Notes: generated by a model not told the origin, from the sequence alone. DNA of 64,000 nt from CBDFKS01 sp965248905 (GCA_965248905.1 CBDFKS010000007.1:62001-126000), one strand, 5' to 3'; positions 1 to 8,225 are shown, counted from the stretch's first letter. Program-made: numbers and translations.

Positions 1-1048
1 TGGTCTGGCCCTGATATCCAGGCTCTTCGGCCAAATCCTGAAGGCCGGGTCTGGGGAACTGGAAGTCTCCCACTAACCTCAAGGTACCTACTACCACCTC
101 GGCGGGGCTCTTGACCTTGGCCCATCGTACAGCCTCTGACTTGAAGAAGTCTGAGTTGAAGAGCACTCTTAGAGTAGAGCGCATGTCGTAGCCTGAGCTG
201 GTGAAGGCGTCACCGATGATGTTGATGGCTGCAGGGTCCTTGGGAGGCACGTCCTGCCAGGCAGGCACCTGCGACTCATCTGCGACGAAGAAGTTGTAGA
301 GGTGTCTCGCGATGAACCGTGCTGTGGCGGGCTGCCGTGCAATGATATCTATGATGTCATCGCCGTTGAAGTTGCCCTTGTGTCCCAGGAACATCTTTTC
401 GGTGTCGTCGTGATCCTCGGGTTTATACTGGTAGCCCCAATAGAACCGATTTATCGGCAGGCGAGGCAATTTAGCAGCGATGGTCCAGCCGGTGAAGGCC
501 CTGGAGCACTCGTAGACGTCCTGCTCGGTGTAGTTGCCCTGGCCCATGGAGAACAGCTCGAGGAGCTCTCGGCCCCAGTTCTCGTTGGGGGCGTCCTTGT
601 GGTTCTCGTTGTTGTCCAGCCAGTAGATCATAGCCGGATTCTTGGCCAGATCCAACAGGAGGTCGCGATAGTTGCCAAGGGCCTGGTCCCGGAACATATC
701 GACTTGGCGAACCATCTCTGTGGGATTGTCGATTTTCGAGTTGCCCGTGGCGAAGATATGGTGCCAGAAGAGGGTCATCTTCTCTTCCAAGGGACGCTGG
801 GTCGTGATCATGTGGTAAATGTAGTTTGATCGACCGTTCGGTGGGGCACCGCAAACTTCAAGGCCAGGATAATATCTAAAGAAGACATCTCTATCTACTG
901 GCGATATGTTATATCTGTCGGGGTCGACCAACTCTTCTACTGTGGCTTCATAGCCCTTGGCCACTCTCTGCTCCAACTCATCGCGGGTGGCTCCAAATCC
1001 TGCTCGCCGCATTAAATGGGCCATCAGGGCTATATCTGTGTCGGCCAT
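1..1048 (-). CDS. DUF1800 family protein (partial, C-terminus outside window)
   Basis: Only the first 349 codons are visible; the gene reads leftward off the edge. The start is ATG at 1048, with AGGAGGG seven bases upstream. The protein is colinear with the complete copies at 4012-5421 and 9401-10810. It carries the same blocks: MRRAGFGATRDELE near the N-terminus, LFWHHIFATGNSKID around residue 90, NENWGRELLELFSMG near 150 and HLYNFFVADE near 245. These match the DUF1800 family, whose biochemical role is unknown and which commonly sits beside DUF1501 genes. No signal peptide or membrane segment is seen at the N-terminus. It should be the first gene of another DUF1800-DUF1501-NHL unit continuing to the left (inference). 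Confidence 0.9.
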   Translation of the reverse strand, partial: MADTDIALMAHLMRRAGFGATRDELEQRVAKGYEATVEELVDPDRYNISPVDRDVFFRYYPGLEVCGAPPNGRSNYIYHMITTQRPLEEKMTLFWHHIFATGNSKIDNPTEMVRQVDMFRDQALGNYRDLLLDLAKNPAMIYWLDNNENHKDAPNENWGRELLELFSMGQGNYTEQDVYECSRAFTGWTIAAKLPRLPINRFYWGYQYKPEDHDDTEKMFLGHKGNFNGDDIIDIIARQPATARFIARHLYNFFVADESQVPAWQDVPPKDPAAINIIGDAFTSSGYDMRSTLRVLFNSDFFKSEAVRWAKVKSPAEVVVGTLRLVGDFQFPRPGLQDLAEEPGYQGQT

Positions 1049-1114
1049 TTAGCTACCCTCCTTTCTGCATAATATGACTCTTATTTCCGAACCCATTACG
1101 GATTATCATGGGCA

Positions 1115-1143
1115 ATTCTAATATGCTTGATTCTCGTTGTCAA
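1115..1143 (-). promoter_or_regulatory. Sigma-70 promoter of the left DUF1800 gene
   Basis: Read on the minus strand: TTGACA, a 17-bp spacer, then TAGAAT, 67 bases before the DUF1800 start at 1048. The same element sits upstream of the other two DUF1800 genes, which supports it as functional. Confidence 0.75.
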
Positions 1144-1304
1144 CATTGGTAAATGGCTGCTTGCTCGTGGTCTCCCTTTGGTTTCTGGAGGGTGGCCTTG
1201 AGCCATTTATGCATGGGTTCCGTATTACAATGGTCAACCTTTGGAACCGATCTGCATTGGGAAATCACCTTGGACTGTCTTAGGTAATTTCCCGTTCCTC
1301 CCAT
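1140..1304 (-). CDS. Small hypothetical protein, 54 aa
   Basis: A 54-codon reading frame, ATG at 1304 to TGA at 1140-1142. It is preceded by AAAGGAGGTGACT, a near-perfect ribosome site seven bases from the ATG. About 50 bases further upstream lies a promoter matching the consensus at all twelve positions (1361-1389). The predicted peptide is hydrophilic and basic, with three cysteines (residues 17, 26 and 54) and no hydrophobic stretch. I recognise no family. It lies between the terminator of one cassette (1531-1575) and the promoter of the next DUF1800 gene, whose -35 overlaps its stop codon. The frame could instead be incidental and the promoter and ribosome site remnants of a lost gene, but finding both signals correctly spaced argues for expression. 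Confidence 0.55.
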   Translation of the reverse strand: MGGTGNYLRQSKVISQCRSVPKVDHCNTEPMHKWLKATLQKPKGDHEQAAIYQC

Positions 1305-1360
1305 AGTCACCTCCTTTTATCAACCGAACAGTCCAAGGGGAATGAATTTGCCGAGAACAA

Positions 1361-1389
1361 ATTATAATATAGATGAAAATTTCTGTCAA
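1361..1389 (-). promoter_or_regulatory. Perfect consensus sigma-70 promoter
   Basis: Minus strand: TTGACA, 17 bp, TATAAT, matching consensus at 12 of 12 positions in an AT-rich stretch. Predicted transcription would start about 50 bases before the small gene at 1304, whose ribosome site is also near consensus. Confidence 0.8.
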
Positions 1390-1530
1390 CATCCATTATC
1401 ATTTTTAATGAACGTGAATATAATAATGAATATTATATGACAATAATAGATAGCCCAAAAACACTTTTTCTCGTCGTTGATGGAGTTGGTACTGTGAGAA
1501 TGATGGAGCCGAAGAGGGGACGAGCTTTAG

Positions 1531-1575
1531 AACAAAACAACACCCGGCAATGATACCCACTCATTTACCGGGTGC
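1531..1575 (-). terminator. Intrinsic terminator after NHL-A
   Basis: On the minus strand a stem (CACCCGGTAA pairing with TTGCCGGGTG, one mismatch) with a 14-base loop is followed by the T-rich tract TTGTTTTGTT. It lies about 70 bases past the NHL-A stop codon. Confidence 0.75.
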
Positions 1576-1642
1576 TATTTGATTAACAGTTTGAGTTTCC
1601 CCTGTGATCGATGAAGGGAGACCACTGAGGGAATGGCGACGA

Positions 1643-2644
1643 CTACAGGTTGAATGGCGCGTCTACGAACTCACGTTCCTTGACGTATATCTGGATACGC
1701 GGGAAGATGGTCTCCAGCACCATGATCCGCCCCTGCTCATCTACATTGACGGCTACGGGCCGGTTGAATCGCCATTCTGGGGTTAGGTCAGCCCGCCGTC
1801 TGGCCTTTTGATAGTCCGGATTGGCATCCACCATATCCTGAGCCCAAGGCGCTAATTTCTCAGCGTCTCCGATAAATGAGGTTACGAAACTACAATCTGA
1901 GGCATATATGTTGAGTGTTTTATGGCCCCAGTCGGTTACGTACACATCTCCTTCGTCATCGATAGCTACGCCGGTGGGCCGACTAAGTTCTCCCTCTCCG
2001 CTTCCAGAGTTGCCGAAAGTAGCAAGATATTCACCATTGGGAGAGAATTTCTGTACTCGGTCGTTCTTCCAATCGGCTACATACACGTCCCCATCTTTAT
2101 CGATGGCAATACCCCAGGGCATGTTGAACTGGCCTTCTCCGTTGCCCTGGCTGCCCCACTTGGCCAGGAACTTGCCGTCGTTGGTAAATTTTTGTACCCG
2201 GTTGTTCAGACCATCAACGACATAGAGGTTGTCCTCTTTATCAAAAGCAAGGCCCGAGGGGCCGTTAAGCTCTCCGTCGCCTGCCCCCTTGGTTCCCCAG
2301 TATCCTAAGAAGGAACCTTCTTTGTCATATTTATAGATCTCGCTGGTGAAATCATCGGAGACAAATACGTTCTCATCCTTATCCACATCGACGGAGCTGG
2401 GCCATGGGGACCGTCCGCCTCCGAACGTAGTCCCACGGTCTTCCCATAATAGTACATGGTCCAGACTACACTTGGTGAGCCCGTGGGACTGGATTAATCC
2501 GCCACCTCTGTTGATGACATAAACAGTATTATTGGAACCAAGAGCGAAGTCCGGAGGAGCGTTGAAACCGTTTCCTCCCAGGGCATTTCTACCGACACAG
2601 TATTCGTAGTTATATACCCTTCCAGCGACCTGCTTAGTGAGCAT
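1643..2644 (-). CDS. NHL-repeat beta-propeller protein (copy A)
   Basis: 333 residues made almost entirely of NHL-type repeats, with units such as GIAIDKDGDVYVADWKN and GLAFDKEDNLYVVDGLNN spaced about 45-50 residues apart between residues 85 and 310. This suggests a six-bladed propeller acting as a binding or scaffold module; no catalytic residues are evident. The ATG at 2644 is chosen because GGGAGGTCAAG precedes it and the two paralogues (5735-6736 and 7047-8048) begin with the same MLTKQVAGRVYNYE. A longer in-frame extension to 2713 has no such support. It is the third gene of a DUF1800-DUF1501-NHL unit, 174 bases after DUF1501, and is followed by a terminator. No signal peptide is seen. 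It is clearly more diverged from copies B and C than those are from each other. Confidence 0.88.
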   Translation of the reverse strand: MLTKQVAGRVYNYEYCVGRNALGGNGFNAPPDFALGSNNTVYVINRGGGLIQSHGLTKCSLDHVLLWEDRGTTFGGGRSPWPSSVDVDKDENVFVSDDFTSEIYKYDKEGSFLGYWGTKGAGDGELNGPSGLAFDKEDNLYVVDGLNNRVQKFTNDGKFLAKWGSQGNGEGQFNMPWGIAIDKDGDVYVADWKNDRVQKFSPNGEYLATFGNSGSGEGELSRPTGVAIDDEGDVYVTDWGHKTLNIYASDCSFVTSFIGDAEKLAPWAQDMVDANPDYQKARRRADLTPEWRFNRPVAVNVDEQGRIMVLETIFPRIQIYVKEREFVDAPFNL

Positions 2645-2730
2645 CTTGACCTCCCTATCGAAACATACTCTGGTAACGGTGGTGAACCTGATTGGGCATC
2701 CACCCAGTGGCACGCCTTCGCCAATTTGTG

Positions 2731-2759
2731 AACCGGGGAGTAGAAATACCTCCCCGGTT
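2731..2759 (-). repeat. Intercistronic hairpin between DUF1501 and NHL (copy 1)
   Basis: AACCGGGGAG pairs perfectly with CTCCCCGGTT across a 9-base loop. There is no following T-tract, so it looks like an intercistronic mRNA structure rather than a terminator. The same hairpin recurs at 6828-6860 and 8136-8168, always upstream of an NHL gene. Confidence 0.7.
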
Positions 2760-2818
2760 CCCCAAAGGTCATTATATGAGACGGCTCCTTGGAGACCGTC
2801 AACAGGTCCAGGTCGGTG

Positions 2819-3946
2819 TTACTTCTTGATGAAGTTGATCTTCTCGAAAGAGCCGCCGACGATGGAAGTGGGCTCAAGGCCCATCCAGTCCTCGAGGAGA
2901 GTGGAGTATGCGCCCCTGAAATCGTTGTTGGGCACCAAGTCACCGAACTGTAGGTCCTCAGGCTTCCTGGAAGGGTACTCGGAGTGATAGCCGCCGACGA
3001 CATTGTCCCCGATGGCGAAGGCGACTCCACCGGCGCCATGGTCGGTGCCGGAGCCGTTGTCGTGGACCCTTCTGCCGAACTCGGTGAACATGAAGAGAGT
3101 GACATTGTCAGCGGCGTCCTGCTCTCTGAGGTCCTGGAAGAAATCGGAGACAGCCTCGGAGACATCCTTCAGGAGCTGTGCATGGGTGCCAAGCTGAGAG
3201 GCATGAGTATCGAAAGAGCCATGCTGAGTGTAGAAGATGCGAGTGCCGAAATTGGCCGTATGAACCTGGGCGATATCACGCATCTTTCTGGCGATGGGGC
3301 TGGCGGCGTACTCGACGTTAGAGGAGTACGTGTCAGGAGCGGTGCGAAGGATATCTGCGCCCTTGAGAGCATCCATGCCAGTCTGTGACAGATAGTCCAT
3401 GACAAAGCCAGAACCAACGGCAGGGCCATACATGCGAGCGAACCTGTCAAGGGCAGTGGCCCGCTGGTCCTCGTCGAGGGAAGTGAGAATGCCATAGGTG
3501 GCCAGATCAGAGACGGAAGCGACGGAAACACCGGTGAGAGCGAGAGCCCTGGGAAGTCCTGCGCCGAAGTTGACAGATGTGAGTACATTCTCCTTATTGG
3601 GGTCCAGGTCTCTGGTGGCGCGACCAAGCCAGCCCTCGGTGCCGACCTTATCGGGCTCACAGGTATGCCAGATATCCATGGAGCGGAAATGGGAACGAGG
3701 AGAGTTCTGATATCCGATGCCGTGGATAATGGCCATGGACCCCTGGTCCCAAAGGTCCTTCATGGGAGCCATGGAAGGGTGAAAGCCGTAATCGTTGTCG
3801 AGATGAATGATCTGGTCCTCTGGGATGCCGACGGCGGGTCTATTGTCCCTGTACAGAGGGTCGTTGTACGGGATGATAGTATTGAAATAGTCGTTGCCGC
3901 CGGTGATCTGCAGAATAACCAGGACTGGGTCCTTCTTGCTAGCCAT
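2819..3946 (-). CDS. DUF1501 family protein (copy A)
   Basis: 375 residues. DUF1501 proteins belong to the alkaline-phosphatase-like superfamily; their reaction is not established. Family features seen are the N-terminal block VILQITGGNDYFNTIIPY, the HGIGY and RSHFRSMDIWH blocks around residues 75-95, FDTHASQLGTHAQLL near 255, and FTEFGRRV followed by GSGTDHGAGG near 290-310. The start at 3946 has AAGGAGAAC upstream. Most family members begin with a Tat signal peptide; here the mature-domain motif begins at about residue 8, so export by that route is unlikely. It lies 65 bases downstream of DUF1800 (4012-5421) in the same unit. By eye the protein differs from the copy at 8226-9353 at only one residue (Ser3/Asn3), although the DNA carries scattered silent differences. 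Confidence 0.9.
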   Translation of the reverse strand: MASKKDPVLVILQITGGNDYFNTIIPYNDPLYRDNRPAVGIPEDQIIHLDNDYGFHPSMAPMKDLWDQGSMAIIHGIGYQNSPRSHFRSMDIWHTCEPDKVGTEGWLGRATRDLDPNKENVLTSVNFGAGLPRALALTGVSVASVSDLATYGILTSLDEDQRATALDRFARMYGPAVGSGFVMDYLSQTGMDALKGADILRTAPDTYSSNVEYAASPIARKMRDIAQVHTANFGTRIFYTQHGSFDTHASQLGTHAQLLKDVSEAVSDFFQDLREQDAADNVTLFMFTEFGRRVHDNGSGTDHGAGGVAFAIGDNVVGGYHSEYPSRKPEDLQFGDLVPNNDFRGAYSTLLEDWMGLEPTSIVGGSFEKINFIKK

Positions 3947-4011
3947 GTGTGTGTTCTCCTTTTATAGATGTGTGTACAGTGCTACTTAGGTATATCGTAC
4001 TGTGCTACCAA

Positions 4012-5421
4012 CTACTCGAACTGGTACTCTCTGGAGGCTGCGATCAAAGCCAGCATGTCACCGACCCTCTGAGCGGATGCGGAGGCGTGCTGAGAGTCCC
4101 ACTGCAAGTCGCCCTGCTGCTGTGCCATAGCGACCAGCTCCTGTTTGGTGGAGTCGGTGACCTCCAGAGGTCCGATGAGGTCCAGGCAGTTATCGACGAA
4201 CTGGACAGGAGAGAGGTTGCCCTTGGCTTTGGTCCTGTTGATGATGGACTGTACGCCGGGTAAATTGATGTCTGAGAGTCTGTCCGCGGCGTAGTTGATG
4301 CGACGAACCAGAGAGCCGCTGTCGACCCACTCCGCCCCTGTATGCCAACCCTCCACGCTGGGCGGATTGATGATCTCCTGACCCTGATATCCAGGCTCCT
4401 CGGCGATGGACTCTATTCCGGGCTTGGGGAACGGGAAGTCGCCCACCAGCCTGCTGACTCCAATGACCACCTCGGCTGGACTCTTGACCTTGGCCCATCT
4501 TACAGCCTCGGACTTGAAGAAGTCGGAGTTGAAGAGCACTCTTAGGGTGGAGCGCATATCGTAGCCGGAGTTGGTGAAGGCGTCACCGATGATGTTGATG
4601 GCAGCGGGGTCCATCGGGGGGACATCCTGCCATGCGGGAACCTGGGCCTCGTCGGCGACGAAGAAGTTGTAGAGGTGTCGCGCGATGAAGCGGGAGGTGG
4701 CGGGCTGCCGCACGATGATATCTATGATGTCCTCGCCGTTGAAGTTGCCCTTGTGTCCCAGGAACATCTTTTCGGTGTCGTCGTGGTCCTCGGGTTTGTA
4801 CTCGAAGCTCCAGAAGCCGCGAGCTAAAGGCAAGCGTGGGATTTTAGCACCGATGGTCCATCCGGTGAAGGCCCTTGAGCACTCGTAGACGTCCTGCTCG
4901 GTGTAGTTGCCCTGGCCCATGGAAAAGAGCTCTAAGAGCTCTCGGCCCCAGTTCTCGTTGGGGGCGTCCTTGTGGCTCTCGTTGTTGTCCAGCCAGTAGA
5001 TCATAGCCGGATTCTTGGCCAGATCCAACAGGAGGTCGCGGTAGTTTCCTAGCCCAATCTGGCGGAACATGTCTATCTGCCGTACCATCTCTGTAGGGTT
5101 GTCAATCTTTGAGTTGCCTGTCGCGAAAACCTGGTGCCAGAAGAGGGTCATCTTCTCTTCTAAGGGTCGTGGCGACGTAAGCATGTGGTATGTTACGTTA
5201 GCTCTGCCATCCATCGGAAGTCCTGGTCGTTCGACGTTTGGATAGTACCTGAATAATATGTCTTCATCAGTTCCGGGAATACCAAATCTCTCGGGGTCAA
5301 TCAACTCTTCTACCGTAGCCTCGTAGCCCTTGGCCACCCGCTGTTCTAATTCGTCACGAGTAGCTCCAAAGCCGGCTCGCCGCATAAGATGGGCCATCAA
5401 TGCTATGTCTTTGTCACCCAT
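4012..5421 (-). CDS. DUF1800 family protein (copy B)
   Basis: 469 residues and complete. The conserved family blocks are MRRAGFGATRDELEQR (residues 11-26), LFWHQVFATGN near 92, NENWGRELLELFSMG near 153, RAFTGWTI near 180, RFIARHLYNFFVADE near 240, and a C-terminal NPPSVEGWHTGAEW block near 350. DUF1800 is uncharacterised; its regular partner is DUF1501, which follows 65 bases downstream here. The start ATG at 5421 has TGGAGG nine bases upstream, and a TTGACA-N17-TAAAAT promoter lies 73 bases before it. No signal peptide or membrane helix is evident, so a cytoplasmic location is likely (inference). Confidence 0.9.
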   Translation of the reverse strand: MGDKDIALMAHLMRRAGFGATRDELEQRVAKGYEATVEELIDPERFGIPGTDEDILFRYYPNVERPGLPMDGRANVTYHMLTSPRPLEEKMTLFWHQVFATGNSKIDNPTEMVRQIDMFRQIGLGNYRDLLLDLAKNPAMIYWLDNNESHKDAPNENWGRELLELFSMGQGNYTEQDVYECSRAFTGWTIGAKIPRLPLARGFWSFEYKPEDHDDTEKMFLGHKGNFNGEDIIDIIVRQPATSRFIARHLYNFFVADEAQVPAWQDVPPMDPAAINIIGDAFTNSGYDMRSTLRVLFNSDFFKSEAVRWAKVKSPAEVVIGVSRLVGDFPFPKPGIESIAEEPGYQGQEIINPPSVEGWHTGAEWVDSGSLVRRINYAADRLSDINLPGVQSIINRTKAKGNLSPVQFVDNCLDLIGPLEVTDSTKQELVAMAQQQGDLQWDSQHASASAQRVGDMLALIAASREYQFE

Positions 5422-5493
5422 TTAGAAATCCTCCATTTAGCATAACGTTGAGACTCGACTCTATACTCATTAGTTCCTGGTAAGACTGGCGTC

Positions 5494-5522
5494 ATTTTAA
5501 TACTGCTGATAATCAATGTCAA
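5494..5522 (-). promoter_or_regulatory. Sigma-70 promoter of DUF1800-B
   Basis: Minus strand TTGACA, 17-bp spacer, TAAAAT (11 of 12 consensus positions), 73 bases before the DUF1800 start codon. Confidence 0.8.
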
Positions 5523-5640
5523 CAGAGGTTGGTTGTGGCATGGACTGTATGTTCTAGGTGCAAGTTTGGACGTTGCAAATACCATATTACGCTACAGCCT
5601 TAGCGCGTTGTTTCAACGGGTCTTGCGGTTCGAAGGCAGA

Positions 5641-5678
5641 TAAAAAGTTGGGCAAGAACCCGATGTGCCCTTGCCCAA
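5641..5678 (-). terminator. Intrinsic terminator after NHL-B
   Basis: Perfect 9-bp stem TTGGGCAAG/CTTGCCCAA with a 13-base loop, followed on the minus strand by CTTTTTA. It ends the transcript coming from the unit that starts at 10,810. Confidence 0.85.
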
Positions 5679-5734
5679 AGTTGCTGACTCGATGTGCCGT
5701 GTTGGTATTAGAGTGGTGGCTGGAGTCAATCAGC

Positions 5735-6736
5735 CTACAGGTTGAAGGGGGCGTCCACGAAGTCCTGCTCTTTGACGTAAATCTGTATGCGATTATTTTG
5801 GTTTTCCAACACCATGATGCGCCCCTGACCATCGACGTTTACCGAAACTGGCCTCCTGAATCGGAATTCAGGGGTTAGGTCGACCCTTTTGCGAGCCTTG
5901 ATAAAGTCGGGATTCGCATCGAGCATCGACTGGGACCAAGGGGACAGATTTTCGGCGTCGCCTATGAAGGATGTTATGTACGTGCCATCTGAGGCGTATA
6001 TGTTGAGCTTGTTATTCCCTCGGTCGGTTATATACACGTCTCCTTCGTCGTCGATGGCTATATCGGTTGGGCGATCAAGCTCGCCGGCGCTTGTCCCGGG
6101 TGTTCCGAAGGTTGCCAGGTATTTCCCGTCTGGGGAGAATTTCTGCACTCTGGAGTTCTTCCAATCGGCTACATACACGTCTCCGGCTTTATCGATAGCG
6201 ATACCCCAGGGCATGTCGAACTGGCCCTCGCTTGTGCCCTGGCTGCCCCATTTGGCCAGGAACTTGCCGTCCTTCGTGAACTTCTGTATGCGGTTATTGA
6301 GGCCATCCACAATGTAAAGATTGTCTTCTTTGTCGAATTCCAGGCCTGTAGGCCCGTTCAACTCGCCATCACCTGACCCTTTGGTTCCCCATTTGCCGAG
6401 AAATTGCCCCTCTTTGTCATATTGGAGGATCGCACTAGTGTAATCGTCGGAAATATACGCGGTCTCGTCTTTATCGATGGCGACTGAGCTGGGCCATGAA
6501 GACTCACCACCTGCGAAGCCGGTCCCTCGGTCGTCCCAAATGACATCGTGGTTCAGGCTACACTTTGTTATTCCGTGGGCTGGATAAAACTCGGTGCCCC
6601 GGCTTACCACGTACAGACTATCGTTGGAGCCTAAGGCGAAGTCCATTGGGTAGAAGAAGCCATTCCCCGCATAACCGATTCTGCCGATGCAAAATTCGTA
6701 GTTGTAAACCCTTCCAGCGACCTGCTTAGTGAGCAT
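5735..6736 (-). CDS. NHL-repeat beta-propeller protein (copy B)
   Basis: 333 residues, the same length and start sequence as copies A and C. NHL units such as GIAIDKAGDVYVADWKN, GLEFDKEDNLYIVDGLNN and DIAIDDEGDVYITDRGNN recur between residues 85 and 310, giving a probable six-bladed propeller. The start at 6736 has TGGGAGGTCAAG upstream. It is the last gene of the unit beginning at 10,810, separated from NHL-C by a DUF1501 fragment, and is followed by a terminator. It is much closer to NHL-C than to NHL-A, consistent with B and C arising by a recent local duplication. Ligand and partner are unknown; the DUF1501/DUF1800 products are the obvious candidates. Confidence 0.88.
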   Translation of the reverse strand: MLTKQVAGRVYNYEFCIGRIGYAGNGFFYPMDFALGSNDSLYVVSRGTEFYPAHGITKCSLNHDVIWDDRGTGFAGGESSWPSSVAIDKDETAYISDDYTSAILQYDKEGQFLGKWGTKGSGDGELNGPTGLEFDKEDNLYIVDGLNNRIQKFTKDGKFLAKWGSQGTSEGQFDMPWGIAIDKAGDVYVADWKNSRVQKFSPDGKYLATFGTPGTSAGELDRPTDIAIDDEGDVYITDRGNNKLNIYASDGTYITSFIGDAENLSPWSQSMLDANPDFIKARKRVDLTPEFRFRRPVSVNVDGQGRIMVLENQNNRIQIYVKEQDFVDAPFNL

Positions 6737-6827
6737 CTTGACCTCCCAATCGAAGCATGCATTTTCTGAATATTGGGGTAATTTGTCGGTCTACCCACCA
6801 TGGGGTGATTGCGTTCTGGTCGAACTA

Positions 6828-6860
6828 GGAACCGGGGAGGTACATCTCCTCCCCGGTTCC
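6828..6860 (-). repeat. Intercistronic hairpin upstream of NHL-B (copy 2)
   Basis: Perfect 13-bp stem GGAACCGGGGAGG/CCTCCCCGGTTCC with a 7-base loop. It is retained even though the upstream DUF1501 gene is reduced to a scar. Confidence 0.75.
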
Positions 6861-6917
6861 CCGAAGGTCAATATTGGAGACGGCTCGATGGAGACCGTCA
6901 ACAGGTCCAAGCCGGAG

Positions 6918-7046
6918 CTACTTTTTGATGAAGTCAAGCCTGTCGAAAGAGCCACCGCCACTGGAAGTGCGCTCAAAGGGCCACCCGGTTCTCGAGTAGG
7001 GTGGAGTAGACACCTCTGAAATCGACGTTGGGTACCAGGTCCCTGC
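6918..7046 (-). pseudogene. C-terminal remnant of a third DUF1501 gene
   Basis: About 128 bases align with the last 42 or so codons of the intact DUF1501 genes (compare 2819-2945 and 8226-8352). The stop codon (TAG at 6918-6920) and the terminal ...KK-like end are kept. An extra base within the run near 6976-6983 shifts the frame, and many substitutions have accumulated. At 7046/7047 the fragment joins directly to the stop codon of NHL-C, so the rest of the gene was deleted by the duplication or recombination event. It is followed downstream by the same hairpin and NHL gene as the intact copies. Confidence 0.85.
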
Positions 7047-8048
7047 CTACAGGTTGAAGGGAGCGTCCACGAACTCTCGTTCCTTGACGTAAATCTGTAT
7101 GCGATTATTCTGGTTTTCCAGCACCATGATGCGCCCATGATCGTCGACGTTGACCGATACGGGCCTTCTGAATCGCCATTCAGGGGTTAGGTCCACCCTC
7201 TTGCGTGCCTTGGCATAGTCGGGATTTGCGTCGATCACTGCCTGGGCCCATGGGGACAGATTTTCGGCGTCGCCTATGAAGGACGTTATGTAGGTGCCGT
7301 CTGAGGCGTAGATATTGAGCTTGTTGTTGCCCCTATCGGTTATATACACGTCTCCTTCGTCGTCGATTGCTACGTCGGTTGGGCGATCAAGCTCGCCGGC
7401 GCCTGTGCCAGGTGTTCCGAAGGTTGCCAGGTATTTCCCGTCCGGGGAGAATTTCTGCACTCTGGAATTCTTCCAGTCTGCTATGTACACGTCGCCCGCT
7501 TTATCGATGGCGATACCCCAGGGCATATCGAACTGGCCCTCAGCGGTGCCCTGGCTGCCCCACTTGGCCAGGAACTTGCCGTCCTTCGTGAACTTTTGGA
7601 CGCGGTTGTTGAGGCCATCTACAATGTAAAGATTGTCTTCTTTGTCGAATTCCAGGCCGGAAGGGCCATTAAGCTGACCGTCATCTGATCCTTTAGTACC
7701 CCATTTGCCAAGGAGGTGCCCGTCTTTGTCGTATTGGAGAATGGCACTTGTATAGTCGTCGGAGATGTACACGATCTCGTCTTTGTCGACGGCAACTGAG
7801 GTAGGCCATGGGGATCCACCACCAGCAAAGCCGGTCCCGCGGTCTTCCCATATGAGATCGCTCTGTAACGTACACTTGGTAATTCCCTGGGCTGGAATGA
7901 ACTCGGTTCCCCTATTCACTACATACAGGCTATCGTTGGAGCCCAAGGCAAAATCGGTGGGACTTGAGAAGCCATTCCCCACCTGGGCATTTCTACCGAC
8001 GCAGCTCTCATAGTTATATACCCTTCCAGCAACCTGCTTTGTGAGCAT
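7047..8048 (-). CDS. NHL-repeat beta-propeller protein (copy C)
   Basis: 333 residues with the same repeat pattern as copies A and B (for example GVAIDDEGDVYITDRGNN-type and GLEFDKEDNLYIVDGLNN units). The ATG at 8048 is preceded by GGGAGGTCAAG and gives the shared MLTKQVAGRVYNYE start; a longer frame reaching 8132 is not supported by the paralogues. It is third in the unit DUF1800 (10810) - DUF1501 - NHL-C and lies 177 bases after DUF1501. No terminator follows: the stop codon abuts the DUF1501 scar and transcription probably continues into NHL-B. Confidence 0.88.
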   Translation of the reverse strand: MLTKQVAGRVYNYESCVGRNAQVGNGFSSPTDFALGSNDSLYVVNRGTEFIPAQGITKCTLQSDLIWEDRGTGFAGGGSPWPTSVAVDKDEIVYISDDYTSAILQYDKDGHLLGKWGTKGSDDGQLNGPSGLEFDKEDNLYIVDGLNNRVQKFTKDGKFLAKWGSQGTAEGQFDMPWGIAIDKAGDVYIADWKNSRVQKFSPDGKYLATFGTPGTGAGELDRPTDVAIDDEGDVYITDRGNNKLNIYASDGTYITSFIGDAENLSPWAQAVIDANPDYAKARKRVDLTPEWRFRRPVSVNVDDHGRIMVLENQNNRIQIYVKEREFVDAPFNL

Positions 8049-8135
8049 CTTGACCTCCCTATCGAAACATACACTTCCTGAAAAGGGGTAGCTTGCTGAT
8101 CTACCCACCACGTGAGCTAGTGTTCTTAGCACCTA

Positions 8136-8168
8136 GGAACCGGGGAGTAGAAATACCTCCCCGGTTCC
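8136..8168 (-). repeat. Intercistronic hairpin between DUF1501 and NHL-C (copy 3)
   Basis: Perfect 12-bp stem GGAACCGGGGAG/CTCCCCGGTTCC with a 9-base loop, in the same position and with nearly the same sequence as at 2731-2759. Confidence 0.75.
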
Positions 8169-8225
8169 CCAAAGGTCATTATAGGAGACGGCTCCTGGAA
8201 GACCGTCAACAGGTCCAGGTCGGTG

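Larger units (their letters stand above)
1305..1642. other. Intergenic region between cassette units
   Basis: Holds, in minus-strand order, the terminator of the NHL gene (1531-1575), about 140 bp of AT-rich DNA with no recognisable frame, the consensus promoter at 1361-1389 and the leader of the small gene. Nothing else is seen. Confidence 0.6.
5422..5734. other. Intergenic region between cassette units
   Basis: Contains the DUF1800-B promoter (5494-5522) and the NHL-B terminator (5641-5678), both on the minus strand. No convincing frame with a ribosome site is seen in the remaining 120 bases. Confidence 0.6.

Noticed and set aside
302..829. Plus-strand frames of 100-175 codons across the DUF1800 and DUF1501 genes
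   Set aside because: They are antisense to conserved coding sequence, recur at the same place in each paralogue and have no ribosome sites or family similarity.
5403..5585. 60-codon minus-strand frame as a small gene equivalent to the one at 1140-1304
   Set aside because: It lacks a ribosome site and runs through the DUF1800-B promoter and start; no promoter is placed upstream of it.
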